DNA of 10,077 nt from positions 1 to 10,077 of the forward strand of contig CAYUHZ010000035.1 of NCBI GenBank assembly GCA_964444625.1, read 5' to 3'. This stretch comes from CAYUHZ01 sp964444625 (lineage in GTDB: Bacteria > Patescibacteriota > Patescibacteriia > Patescibacteriales > GWC2-42-12). The translations under genes were made by a program, and so were the position numbers. Under the pieces are notes generated by a model, which saw only the letters and a list, made by a program, of their open reading frames with translations, had not been told where the DNA came from and did not search any database. Below are positions 1 through 5,523 of the stretch, piece by piece. Every line of letters begins with the position of its first letter. Within the stretch, counting starts at the first letter, position 1.

Positions 1-197
1 ATCGTGGCCACGGCAGTGTCCGCCACTTTGCCCACCACGGTTATAGTAGTTGCTTGCGCAGTTGACCCTTGCTGAGTGGCAGTGTTGCTGGCAAAAACAT
101 AAGTTATTCCGCTAAATCCGCCAATCATCACAACTGTAAACATAAGAACTAACGTAATGTTCAACTTTCCCAACAATTTTTTTACTAATTTGTGCAT
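1..197 (-). CDS. N-terminus of a secreted or membrane-anchored protein, partial
   Basis: An open frame starts at ATG 197-195 and runs off the left edge, giving 65 codons. The first 12 residues are Lys-rich (MHKLVKKLLGKL). They are followed by a hydrophobic stretch at about residues 13-37 (TLVLMFTVVMIGGF then GITYVFA), typical of a signal peptide or N-terminal membrane anchor; a cleavage site after VFA is possible. The exported part begins with a Ser/Thr/Ala/Gln-rich linker, then TITVVGKVADTAVAT, which could begin a beta-rich domain. I do not recognise the family. The start has no Shine-Dalgarno sequence but shares the CATTATG context with rpsR and elp3. An 8-bp hairpin (224-244) lies 27 bases upstream. 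No function is assigned. Confidence 0.65.
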   Translation of the reverse strand, partial: MHKLVKKLLGKLNITLVLMFTVVMIGGFSGITYVFASNTATQQGSTAQATTITVVGKVADTAVAT

Positions 198-223
198 AAT
201 GATTTTGCTTTATTAATTTTTAC

Positions 224-244
224 GCTTCTGTCGACCACAGAAGC
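224..244. repeat. Perfect hairpin upstream of the left-edge gene
   Basis: GCTTCTGT (224-231) pairs with ACAGAAGC (237-244) around CGACC, a perfect 8-bp stem. A T-rich run (AATTTTTATTT) follows on the plus strand, where no gene ends. On the minus strand the hairpin would lie in the 5' leader of the left-edge gene. Terminator, leader element and end of a mobile element are all possible. Confidence 0.5.
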
Positions 245-270
245 AATTTTTATTTATCTGCTCCCGTAGT

Positions 271-391
271 CAAACCAAAAGTTTGCGCTATCGGGAATTC
301 GACCTTTTGTAAATACAAAAAGCGCCGCCACAAACGACGCTCATAAATACTTCGGTTATAAACAGCCGAGTAAAATCGCGAAGCGATTTTA
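271..391. repeat. Run of five consecutive small inverted repeats
   Basis: The stems in order are: CAAAC/GTTTG (271-285); TTTTGTA/TACAAAA (305-320, loop AA); AGCGCCG/CGACGCT with one mismatch (321-341); ACT-CGG/CCGAGT with a bulged T (349-371); and TAAAATCGC/GCGATTTTA (371-391, 9 bp, loop GAA). The last is closed by GCGAAGC, a known exceptionally stable DNA mini-hairpin. Neighbouring stems touch or nearly touch. This could be a folded RNA, the palindromic end of a mobile element, or a degenerate intergenic repeat. Confidence 0.5.
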
Positions 392-414
392 CTCTCTCTC
401 TCTCTCTCTCTCTC
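392..414. repeat. (CT)11 microsatellite
   Basis: Eleven uninterrupted CT units plus one C directly abut the 9-bp GCGAAGC-type hairpin. The pure dinucleotide tract is a candidate for slippage and is the only source of the ERERERE run in the overlapping minus-strand frame. Confidence 0.95.
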
Positions 415-629
415 GGTTTCAGTTCCGAGACCTGAAGTATATTGTAACTTTATAGTGCTCATATGATTTATTATATCACATATCAACTTGATAAGCACAC
501 TTCCCCCCATTGTCAAGACAGTAAATTGGGATTTTTTAGATAGTCCACACTACTGTACGGTTTAATTTTCACCAAAATACAAAAAACCTTTAAGTTTAAG
601 TATAATTGGGGTGACAATCTAATTATTAA

Positions 630-731
630 CTTAGGGGACGAGGCTATTATGTCTCAATTGTCGATATTGATAAGCATACTGTCAGAAAATACATAGAAAA
701 CCAACAACACCATCATGTCGAACTGGAATAA
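630..731 (+). pseudogene. C-terminal remnant of an IS200-like Y1 transposase (TnpA)
   Basis: The frame from CTT 630 to the TAA at 729-731 reads LRGRGYYVSIVDID, then KHTVRKYIENQQHH, then HVELE. IS200-family TnpA proteins typically carry LWG-GYYVSTVG near the C-terminus followed by a helix of the form V(R/K)(K/R)YI-NQ and often HH, which matches this order and spacing. The W-to-R change (agg for tgg) and the I/D for T/G changes are consistent with decay. An in-frame TAA at 627-629 and the absence of the HUH and catalytic Tyr regions upstream show it is not functional. There is no start codon. The family call comes from motif memory and was not searched. An adjacent hairpin (749-763) could be the element's right-end structure. 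Confidence 0.6.
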
Positions 732-748
732 TTGAAGTTAGGTATATA

Positions 749-763
749 GCTGGCGTTGCCAGC
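749..763. repeat. 6-bp hairpin next to the TnpA remnant
   Basis: GCTGGC (749-754) and GCCAGC (758-763) form a perfect stem around GTT, 17 bases after the TnpA remnant stop. IS200/IS605 elements carry subterminal imperfect hairpins at their right ends, so this is a possible right-end relic. TATAGCTGG, which includes its left arm, recurs at 782-790. Confidence 0.4.
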
Positions 764-790
764 AAAAAGAAAAACCAGTGTTATAGCTGG
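764..790 (-). terminator. Weak intrinsic terminator of the phosphomannomutase gene
   Basis: On the minus strand, CCAG (790-787) and CTGG (778-775) form a short 4-bp stem overlapping the stop codon. It is followed by the strong T tract TTTTTCTTTTT (774-764). The stem is weak, so the call rests mainly on the T tract and the position at the gene end. Confidence 0.4.
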
Positions 791-2178
791 GAGTTTTTAT
801 TTCTGATCAATCCCAATATTTCATCCCTTTTTTGCTCCATCAGCTCTTGGGAAATAGCTTCCAGATTCAGTCTTAAGAGCGGCTCGGTATTGGAGGCGCG
901 GACATTGAACCAAAAATCAGGGTATTCAATGGTAATACCGTCCAATTCATTGAGTTTGCCGTCGTTGTACTTTTCTTTTATTTGCTCAATTTTGGCGCTG
1001 ATATCTTCCACCGCGCTGTTTATTTCACCTGAATGAAAATATTTTTCATAAGGTTTGATATATTGAGACATGGTCAGTCCGCTTTTTGACAGTTCGGTTA
1101 AGATTTTTAAAGTTACGATCACTGGCACCTCGTAACAACCTTCTGGCATATTGAGGAAGAAGTGGCCGGAAGATTCACCGGCAAAATATGCCCCTTCCTT
1201 GATCGTTTGCTCCTTGATCAAGGAGTGCCCGACTCGGGTAACAATCGGGATGCCGCCGTTGGCGCTGATGGTGTCGGGGGTGATCCGACCAGGGCGGATA
1301 TCGTAGGCTATTTTGCTGCCGGGTTTTTCCGTCAAGAAAATTTTGCACAGAATTGCTCGGGTAATGCCCGGATCAAGCGGACGACCGAGTTCATCCAGAA
1401 AAAATATGCGATCGCCGTCCCCATCGGTGGCAATGCCAAGATCGGCTTTCTCGGCGATGATCCGTTCACTCAACTCGACCACGTTTTCACGTTTAAACGG
1501 ATCTGCTTCATGCGCCGGAAAACTGCCGTCAAGAATCCAGTTCATTTTTATTATCGCGCAGGGCAAACGGCGGAACAGTTCGTTGAAATAAAGCGAGCCC
1601 ATGGCATTTGCAGGATCAATAACTATTTTGAAAGGTTTAATTTTTTTCAGATCGGCGTATTTAAGGTCGTGATCAATTTGCGCGTTTTTCAGCGGTTCGC
1701 TGGCAATATCTGCCCACTGGATAATTTGGCCGCGAACAGGGGTTTTTTCTAGGCTATCGCCCTTCACCAAATCTCTCAAATCGATTAGGCCGGTGTCCTG
1801 GCTGATCGGGATGGCTCTTTCCCTCACCAGCTTGAAGCCGTTATATTCTTTGGGGTTATGCGAGGCGCTAATCAAAATGCCTCCGTCAAAGCCGTAATTA
1901 GCCACGGCAAAATAGAAAGTTGGCGTTGATGCCAGGCCGATATCAACCACATCCACGCCGCTGTCAATCAGCCCGCTGATTAATTTGGTTTTTAAACTAG
2001 GCGAGGACAGTCTCATGTCGGAACCGGCGGCGATTTTTAGTTTTTTGTCTTTACCTTTTTCATCACGCCTCATGATGCCATAAGCCAAGCCAAGGCTATA
2101 AGCCAGCTCTTCGTCAAAATCCTGACCGTAGATGCCGCGGATATCGTAGGCTTTAAAAATTTTTGGGTTAAATTGCAT
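781..2178 (-). CDS. manB: Phosphomannomutase/phosphoglucomutase
   Basis: This 465-residue alpha-D-phosphohexomutase interconverts hexose 6-phosphate and 1-phosphate in the cytoplasm, supplying precursors for nucleotide sugars and glycans. All four family motifs are present. The N-terminal KAYDIRGIYG is at 9-18. The phosphoserine loop SASHNP is at 104-109, with Ser106 the likely phosphorylated residue. The Mg-binding loop DGDGDR is at 252-257. The sugar-specificity loop GESSGH is at 334-339. The C-terminal phosphate-binding RASNTEP is at 427-433. Length is normal for the PMM/PGM group. GESSGH fits a mannose/glucose mutase rather than GlmM, but the exact substrate is inferred. The start at 2178 has no Shine-Dalgarno sequence. 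A TTTAAA-17-TATAAT promoter and a long hairpin lie just upstream. The C-terminus ends 18 bases from a transposase-associated hairpin. Confidence 0.93.
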   Translation of the reverse strand: MQFNPKIFKAYDIRGIYGQDFDEELAYSLGLAYGIMRRDEKGKDKKLKIAAGSDMRLSSPSLKTKLISGLIDSGVDVVDIGLASTPTFYFAVANYGFDGGILISASHNPKEYNGFKLVRERAIPISQDTGLIDLRDLVKGDSLEKTPVRGQIIQWADIASEPLKNAQIDHDLKYADLKKIKPFKIVIDPANAMGSLYFNELFRRLPCAIIKMNWILDGSFPAHEADPFKRENVVELSERIIAEKADLGIATDGDGDRIFFLDELGRPLDPGITRAILCKIFLTEKPGSKIAYDIRPGRITPDTISANGGIPIVTRVGHSLIKEQTIKEGAYFAGESSGHFFLNMPEGCYEVPVIVTLKILTELSKSGLTMSQYIKPYEKYFHSGEINSAVEDISAKIEQIKEKYNDGKLNELDGITIEYPDFWFNVRASNTEPLLRLNLEAISQELMEQKRDEILGLIRNKNSQL

Positions 2179-2185
2179 AAAATTA

Positions 2186-2218
2186 AATAAAGAGTAATTA
2201 GCTTAATTACTCTTTATT
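2186..2218 (-). terminator. 15-bp AT-rich hairpin, probable terminator of the bactofilin-like gene
   Basis: Positions 2186-2200 pair perfectly with 2204-2218 around the loop GCT. On the minus strand the stem is followed by the T-rich run TTTAATTTT. It lies after the 2251-3396 gene and only 7 bases before the manB start, so it either terminates the upstream transcript or sits in the manB leader. Confidence 0.55.
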
Positions 2219-2244
2219 ATATAATAAAAAAAGATAAATTTAAA
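2216..2244 (-). promoter_or_regulatory. Putative promoter of manB
   Basis: On the minus strand, TTTAAA (2244-2239) and a perfect TATAAT (2221-2216) are separated by 17 bases. Transcription would start near 2209, giving a leader of about 31 bases. The -10 box lies inside the 14-bp palindrome TTATTATATAATAA (2214-2227) and overlaps one arm of the hairpin, so promoter and terminator share bases. Confidence 0.45.
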
Positions 2245-2250
2245 TAGCGT

Positions 2251-3396
2251 TTAGGCCTTGCGCAAAGCCAGCCATAATCCGCCCAAACCCCACAGAATAG
2301 CGGCAAACCCCAAGAGCCAGCCGATAACAGGCAGAGAAAAAACGATCCAGCAAGCAATAATTCCGATAATCATCGACCAAACCAGAGATTCGTCTTTGCC
2401 CCTAAAGAGCAAACTGCGGCCGATCAAAATAGCGGTAATGATTTTAGCGACATACAGGCCAATCGCCCAAACAGCGATCACGATCAGAGCCAGAGGCAAT
2501 CCGATGAAGGTTAGCATCAGGAAAAAAGCCACGATAGGAGCCAAGAAGAAAACCGCAACACCGATGCTCAGTGAGTGAGTGATATTTTCCAGCATGTTGT
2601 CTGACAATTTTTTTATTTCCTCGCGCCAGAGGCTGATCAGCACCAAGCCTATCACTAAAGCTGAAAAAATTGAAAATACTTTGGTCCAAAACCAGGCCAG
2701 ATAGACATTGCGATCGTTTTTGATCTTGTAAACCGGGGTTTTTTTTGTGGTTTTTCCGGCGATTTGCGAACCGGTTTGGATATCGGCCGTTTGCTCGGCA
2801 GTATAGGAAAGATCTCCATTTATTTTGGCTGTTTCGCTGATAATAAAAGCCGGGAGACCAGTTTTTCCTTCACGGTTTTTTTGGTTGCCGTTGTTTATTT
2901 TTAAATTAACATTGCCGGAAATTTCACCGCCCAGATGGGCGACTGAAGCGGCGGCCAAGAGATTTCTGCCAATTTTCCCCCGTAGATCGATATTGGCTCC
3001 AGCCAGCAAGGCATCCCAGCCGATTTCAGATTCTAAACCGATGGCAATAGTGGCGCCGACCGCTACAATGTTTCTGGCGATTTTTGCCGTTGTATTAATG
3101 GCGTTGCCGGCAGCGCGGAAGCTACCACCGATTTTTCCGGTTAGATTGATGTTCTGGCCCAAGCAGATGACATCACCGGAAATCTCCCCGCTGATATTAA
3201 TCGTTTGGCCGGCGCAATAAACGTCGCCGGTAACCACACCGTCAATATTTATTGTAGAGCCGGCAGCATAAAGATTACCCTCCACTACTTCTTCTCGGCC
3301 GATAAATACGGCTTTGTCGGTTTTTACGGCATAAGCTTGAGCGCAGACCGGCAGAGCCAGAGCCAGCAAAAAACCAAAGAATATTGTTTTTTTCAT
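2251..3396 (-). CDS. Bactofilin-like (polymer-forming) beta-helix membrane protein
   Basis: This 381-residue protein has a signal peptide at residues 1-23 (hydrophobic core FFGFLLALALPVCA, likely cleavage near AQAYA). Residues about 38-165 contain short repeats of the form G-(I/V)-xGDVYCAGQ-xINIxG. Their spacing of about 17-18 residues is typical of bactofilin-type right-handed beta-helices, with one helical turn per repeat. A charged linker and a shorter beta segment follow to about 230. The C-terminus carries four or five hydrophobic helices (about 236-256, 276-297, 298-325, 338-358, 360-378). Family knowledge suggests a scaffold role, but cytoplasmic bactofilins lack signal peptides and multiple membrane helices. 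This protein therefore probably displays the helix outside the membrane. The substrate or partner is unknown. It diverges from elp3 and has no Shine-Dalgarno sequence. Confidence 0.75.
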   Translation of the reverse strand: MKKTIFFGFLLALALPVCAQAYAVKTDKAVFIGREEVVEGNLYAAGSTINIDGVVTGDVYCAGQTINISGEISGDVICLGQNINLTGKIGGSFRAAGNAINTTAKIARNIVAVGATIAIGLESEIGWDALLAGANIDLRGKIGRNLLAAASVAHLGGEISGNVNLKINNGNQKNREGKTGLPAFIISETAKINGDLSYTAEQTADIQTGSQIAGKTTKKTPVYKIKNDRNVYLAWFWTKVFSIFSALVIGLVLISLWREEIKKLSDNMLENITHSLSIGVAVFFLAPIVAFFLMLTFIGLPLALIVIAVWAIGLYVAKIITAILIGRSLLFRGKDESLVWSMIIGIIACWIVFSLPVIGWLLGFAAILWGLGGLWLALRKA

Positions 3397-3410
3397 GCTT
3401 TTATGATTAA

Positions 3411-3440
3411 ATAGTAAAACGATAAAATTGTTTCAATCAA
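3411..3440 (-). promoter_or_regulatory. Putative promoter of the bactofilin-like gene
   Basis: On the minus strand, TTGATT (3440-3435) and TACTAT (3416-3411) are separated by 18 bases. Transcription would start about 8 bases before the ATG at 3396, giving a nearly leaderless message. It overlaps the divergent elp3 promoter. Confidence 0.4.
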
Positions 3441-3455
3441 GCTTCAACTTATCAT
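3428..3455 (+). promoter_or_regulatory. Putative leaderless promoter of elp3
   Basis: TTGTTT (3428-3433) and TATCAT (3450-3455) are separated by 16 bases. A start 6-7 bases after the -10 box coincides with the ATG at 3462, so the message would be leaderless. The 65-base divergent spacer must hold both promoters. Confidence 0.45.
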
Positions 3456-3461
3456 ACCATT

Positions 3462-4916
3462 ATGAAAAATGCAATAAGGGAATTGTTGCGGCAAAAAATT
3501 AATAGCCGGCAAGAGCTAATGGCAATCAAGAGAAAAATCGCCAAAAAATATGGCATCGGCACGGTGCGTAATTCAGATATTTTGGCTGAATATCGCCAAT
3601 TGCCAGAACGAGCGGAGACGGAACAAAATTCTCAGTTAGAAAAAATACTGCGCAAAAGATCGATCAGAACCATGTCGGGCATCGCGCCGGTGGCTGTCTT
3701 GACAAAACCATATCCTTGCCCGGGAGAATGCGTTTTTTGTCCCAGCGATAAAAATACCCCCCAGAGCTACTTGGCTAATGAGCCGGCGGTAATGAGAGCT
3801 ATCCGTTGCGAATATGAACCGTATCAACAAGTGCAATATCGCCTGCGGGCGTTGGAGGCAAACGGCCATCAGCCGGAAAAAATCGAGCTGATAGTGATCG
3901 GAGGGACTTGGAGCGTCCTGCCCGAGGCTTACAAGTATTGGTTTATCAAAGAATGTTTCAGGGGAGCAAATGATTATGGAAAAGAAAAAGCTAAAAATTC
4001 AAAGCGCGGATTTAAAATCGCTGAGTTAAAGAAAATTTTATCAGCTGAGCAGAAAAAAAACGAACAAACAAAGTACCGGATCATCGGACTGACGCTTGAA
4101 ACCAGGCCGGATTATATAAACGAGTCGGAACTGTGGCAGATGCGCGAACTTGGTTGCACCAGAGTGGAATTGGGAGTACAAGCGGTAGACGATAAAATTT
4201 TGAAATTTAACAGGCGCGGCCACGGGGTGGCAGAAATAACCGCCGCAACCGCTCAGCTAAAAAACTTCGGCTTCAAGGTGACTTATCATTTAATGCCAGG
4301 CCTCCCCGGCGCTAACCCGAAAAAAGACTTGAAGCTATTCAATCTCCTGTTTCAAGACGAGCGTTTTCAGCCAGACCAGATAAAATTTTACCCGACGGTT
4401 GTCACTAAGGGCAGTTTACTATATCAATGGTGNNNNNNNNNNNNNNNNNNNNNNNNNNNNNNNNNNNNNNNNNNNNNNNNNNNNNNNNNNNNNNNNNNNN
4501 NNNNNNNNNNNNNNNNNNNNNNNNNNNNNNNNTTAGATTTAAAATTTTCAATTATCAGATATCGGGCATCAGGCGGTAAAGAGTTTTTTATCCAGGCAAC
4601 CGACAAAAACAAGAATATATTATACGGATTTTGCCGTTTGAGGCTGGGACAAAGACAATCGTTTCCAGTCGCGCGAAAAAACAGCATGGCAATGATTCGC
4701 GAATTGCATGTTTATGGCGAATTGATGCCGGTAGGAAAAAACCAAAAAATCCAGCATGTCGGCCTAGGAAAGAAATTGCTGCAAATGGCCGAAGCGATTG
4801 CCAAAAAAAATAATTATGCTAAGATGGCGGCGATTGCCGGAGTGGGAGTGCGAGGGTATTACAGAAAAATGGGCTTTAGGTTAAACAGAACTTATATGTT
4901 AAAATCAATTGCCTAA
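3462..4916 (+). CDS. elp3: Elp3-like tRNA U34 radical SAM/acetyltransferase, interrupted by an assembly gap
   Basis: Elp3 uses acetyl-CoA and S-adenosylmethionine to install the carboxymethyl-type group at the wobble uridine of tRNA. The N-terminus (about 1-70) is the basic tRNA-contacting part (KKYGIGTVRNSDIL). The radical SAM domain has the [4Fe-4S] cysteines in PCPGECVFC (C86, C90, C93), followed by QSYLANEPAVMRAI, LIVIGGTW and LTLETRPDYI. The C-terminal GNAT domain has the acetyl-CoA loop QHVGLGKKLL (about 431-440 as encoded with the gap) and GVRGYYRKMGF. Positions 4433-4532 are N. The missing middle is found at 5025-5256, and inserting it keeps the frame, giving about 528 residues, near the usual Elp3 length. 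Bacterial Elp3 is uncommon but known. The gene looks intact once the gap is filled. Confidence 0.92.
   Translation: MKNAIRELLRQKINSRQELMAIKRKIAKKYGIGTVRNSDILAEYRQLPERAETEQNSQLEKILRKRSIRTMSGIAPVAVLTKPYPCPGECVFCPSDKNTPQSYLANEPAVMRAIRCEYEPYQQVQYRLRALEANGHQPEKIELIVIGGTWSVLPEAYKYWFIKECFRGANDYGKEKAKNSKRGFKIAELKKILSAEQKKNEQTKYRIIGLTLETRPDYINESELWQMRELGCTRVELGVQAVDDKILKFNRRGHGVAEITAATAQLKNFGFKVTYHLMPGLPGANPKKDLKLFNLLFQDERFQPDQIKFYPTVVTKGSLLYQWXXXXXXXXXXXXXXXXXXXXXXXXXXXXXXXXXXLDLKFSIIRYRASGGKEFFIQATDKNKNILYGFCRLRLGQRQSFPVARKNSMAMIRELHVYGELMPVGKNQKIQHVGLGKKLLQMAEAIAKKNNYAKMAAIAGVGVRGYYRKMGFRLNRTYMLKSIA
4433..4532. other. Assembly gap of exactly 100 N inside elp3
   Basis: One hundred N, a fixed-size scaffold placeholder. 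The 55 bases on each side are repeated exactly at 4970-5024 and 5257-5311, and the sequence between those copies (232 bases) is the probable true content. Because 232 and 100 both leave remainder 1 on division by 3, the frame looks open despite the wrong gap length. Confidence 0.97.
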
Positions 4917-4969
4917 AGTGGATTGTTTTTTACAATTTACATTACTTACGCACTTTAAAAATTTAGCTT

Positions 4970-5346
4970 AGATAAAATTTTACCCGACGGTTGTCACTAA
5001 GGGCAGTTTACTATATCAATGGTGGCGGCAGGGGAAATACCGGCCCTACAGCGATCGTAGTTTGCAGAGCTTGATTATAGAATGCAAGAAAGCGGTGCCT
5101 CTATACGTCCGCATCATCAGATTGATTCGCGATATTCCCGGCGAGTCAATCGAAGCTGGCAACAAAATCACTAATTTGCGGCAGATCATTAAGAATCGTG
5201 GAGTTGTTTGCCGGTGTATTCGCTGCAGAGAAGCCGGGGAGAGAAAATTTTCAATTTTAGATTTAAAATTTTCAATTATCAGATATCGGGCATCAGGCGG
5301 TAAAGAGTTTTCTACCAGAACAAAAACGCAAAACATTGAAGAATGA
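4970..5346 (+). pseudogene. Partial second copy of the elp3 centre, or a misplaced assembly edge
   Basis: The elp3 frame is open from 4972 to the TGA at 5344-5346. Positions 4970-5024 and 5257-5311 are identical to the two gap edges of elp3 (4378-4432, 4533-4587). The sequence between encodes the expected Elp3 linker, including WWRQGKYRPY, VRIIRLIRDIPGESI, EAGNKITNLRQII and VVCRCIRCREAGE. A TAG (4969-4971) sits exactly at the left boundary. After 5311 it diverges, with STRTKTQNIEE replacing the GNAT domain. As it stands it encodes no complete domain. Either a 342-base piece of elp3 was truly duplicated downstream, or the assembler put the only copy in the wrong place. The exact 55-base overlaps show assembly-graph involvement but do not decide between these. 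Confidence 0.85.
5244..5277 (+). repeat. 13-bp direct repeat in the elp3 linker
   Basis: AAAATTTTCAATT occurs at 5244-5256 and 5265-5277. In the elp3 frame this gives a KFSI-LD-LKFSI echo just before RYRASGGKEF. The left unit lies in the sequence missing from elp3 and the right unit is present at both loci, so the repeat may have contributed to the assembly break. Confidence 0.8.
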
Positions 5347-5352
5347 CGTCCT

Positions 5353-5403
5353 CCCCGCACTCAAAAGCCGCCCTAACGGGACGGCTTTTTTCATGCGGGG
5401 TTT
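5353..5403 (+). terminator. Nested double-stem terminator
   Basis: The inner stem AAAAGCCG-CCC (5363-5373) pairs with GGG-A-CGGCTTTT (5378-5389, one bulged A) and is followed by TT. The outer stem CCCCGCA (5353-5359)/TGCGGGG (5394-5400) is followed by TTT. It is strong and correctly placed to end rightward elp3 transcription. Confidence 0.8.
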
Positions 5404-5419
5404 CCTCTGCTCCATTCAT

Positions 5420-5472
5420 CCCCGCCCTCCTGCGGCGGCTCCTGGACCCGCCGCCTTAGTCGGGCGGGGTTT
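5420..5472. terminator. GC-rich nested inverted repeat
   Basis: The outer stem is CCCCGCCC (5420-5427)/GGGCGGGG (5462-5469). The inner stem is GCGGCGG (5432-5438)/CCGCCGC (5448-5454). Only TTT follows, so termination is uncertain and it may be a barrier or cruciform. GCGGGGTTTCCT occurs both at the end of the previous hairpin (5395-5406) and here (5464-5475), suggesting duplication of a terminator module. Confidence 0.55.
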
Positions 5473-5485
5473 CCTGTTAAGGTAT

Positions 5486-5514
5486 AAAAATACCCCGACT
5501 AACGGGGTATTTTT
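5486..5514. terminator. Bidirectional intrinsic terminator after efp
   Basis: A perfect 12-bp stem, AAAAATACCCCG (5486-5497)/CGGGGTATTTTT (5503-5514), encloses the loop ACTAA, with the T tract inside the arm on both strands. It starts 9 bases after the efp stop on the minus strand and is also the last barrier to rightward transcription from elp3. Confidence 0.88.
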
Positions 5515-5523
5515 GCAAATCGC

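Larger units (their letters stand above)
198..629. other. Gene-poor, hairpin-rich intergenic region
   Basis: No convincing gene was found. A minus-strand open frame at 250-516 exists, but its ERERERE run is only the translated CT/GA microsatellite and the rest resembles no family I know. The left half (224-391) is almost entirely short inverted repeats, followed by the CT tract. The right half is AT-rich. It holds a 6-1-6 palindrome at 481-493 (TATCAA C TTGATA) and a perfect TATAAT at 601-606 on the plus strand without a good -35 element. Confidence 0.5.

Noticed and set aside
250..516. Minus-strand 88-codon open frame
   Set aside because: It runs through the CT microsatellite (ERERERE) and a string of inverted repeats, resembles no family I know, and has no initiation signal.
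544..696. Plus-strand open frame ending at TAG 694-696 with ATG 649 preceded by GGGGACGAGG and TATAAT
   Set aside because: The purine-rich site looks like a ribosome binding site but is part of the TnpA remnant read in another frame, and only 15 codons follow the ATG.
1162..1752. Long plus-strand frame antisense to manB
   Set aside because: A shadow of the manB codon pattern; the minus-strand frame carries all the family motifs.
4914..4957. TAAAGTG/CACTTTA stem after the elp3 stop as a terminator
   Set aside because: The arms are 30 bases apart and no T tract follows; the strong terminators at 5353-5514 are better candidates.
5062..5346. Independent small gene starting at TTG 5062
   Set aside because: It is the Elp3 linker in the elp3 frame, identical to the gap-edge sequence; not a separate gene.
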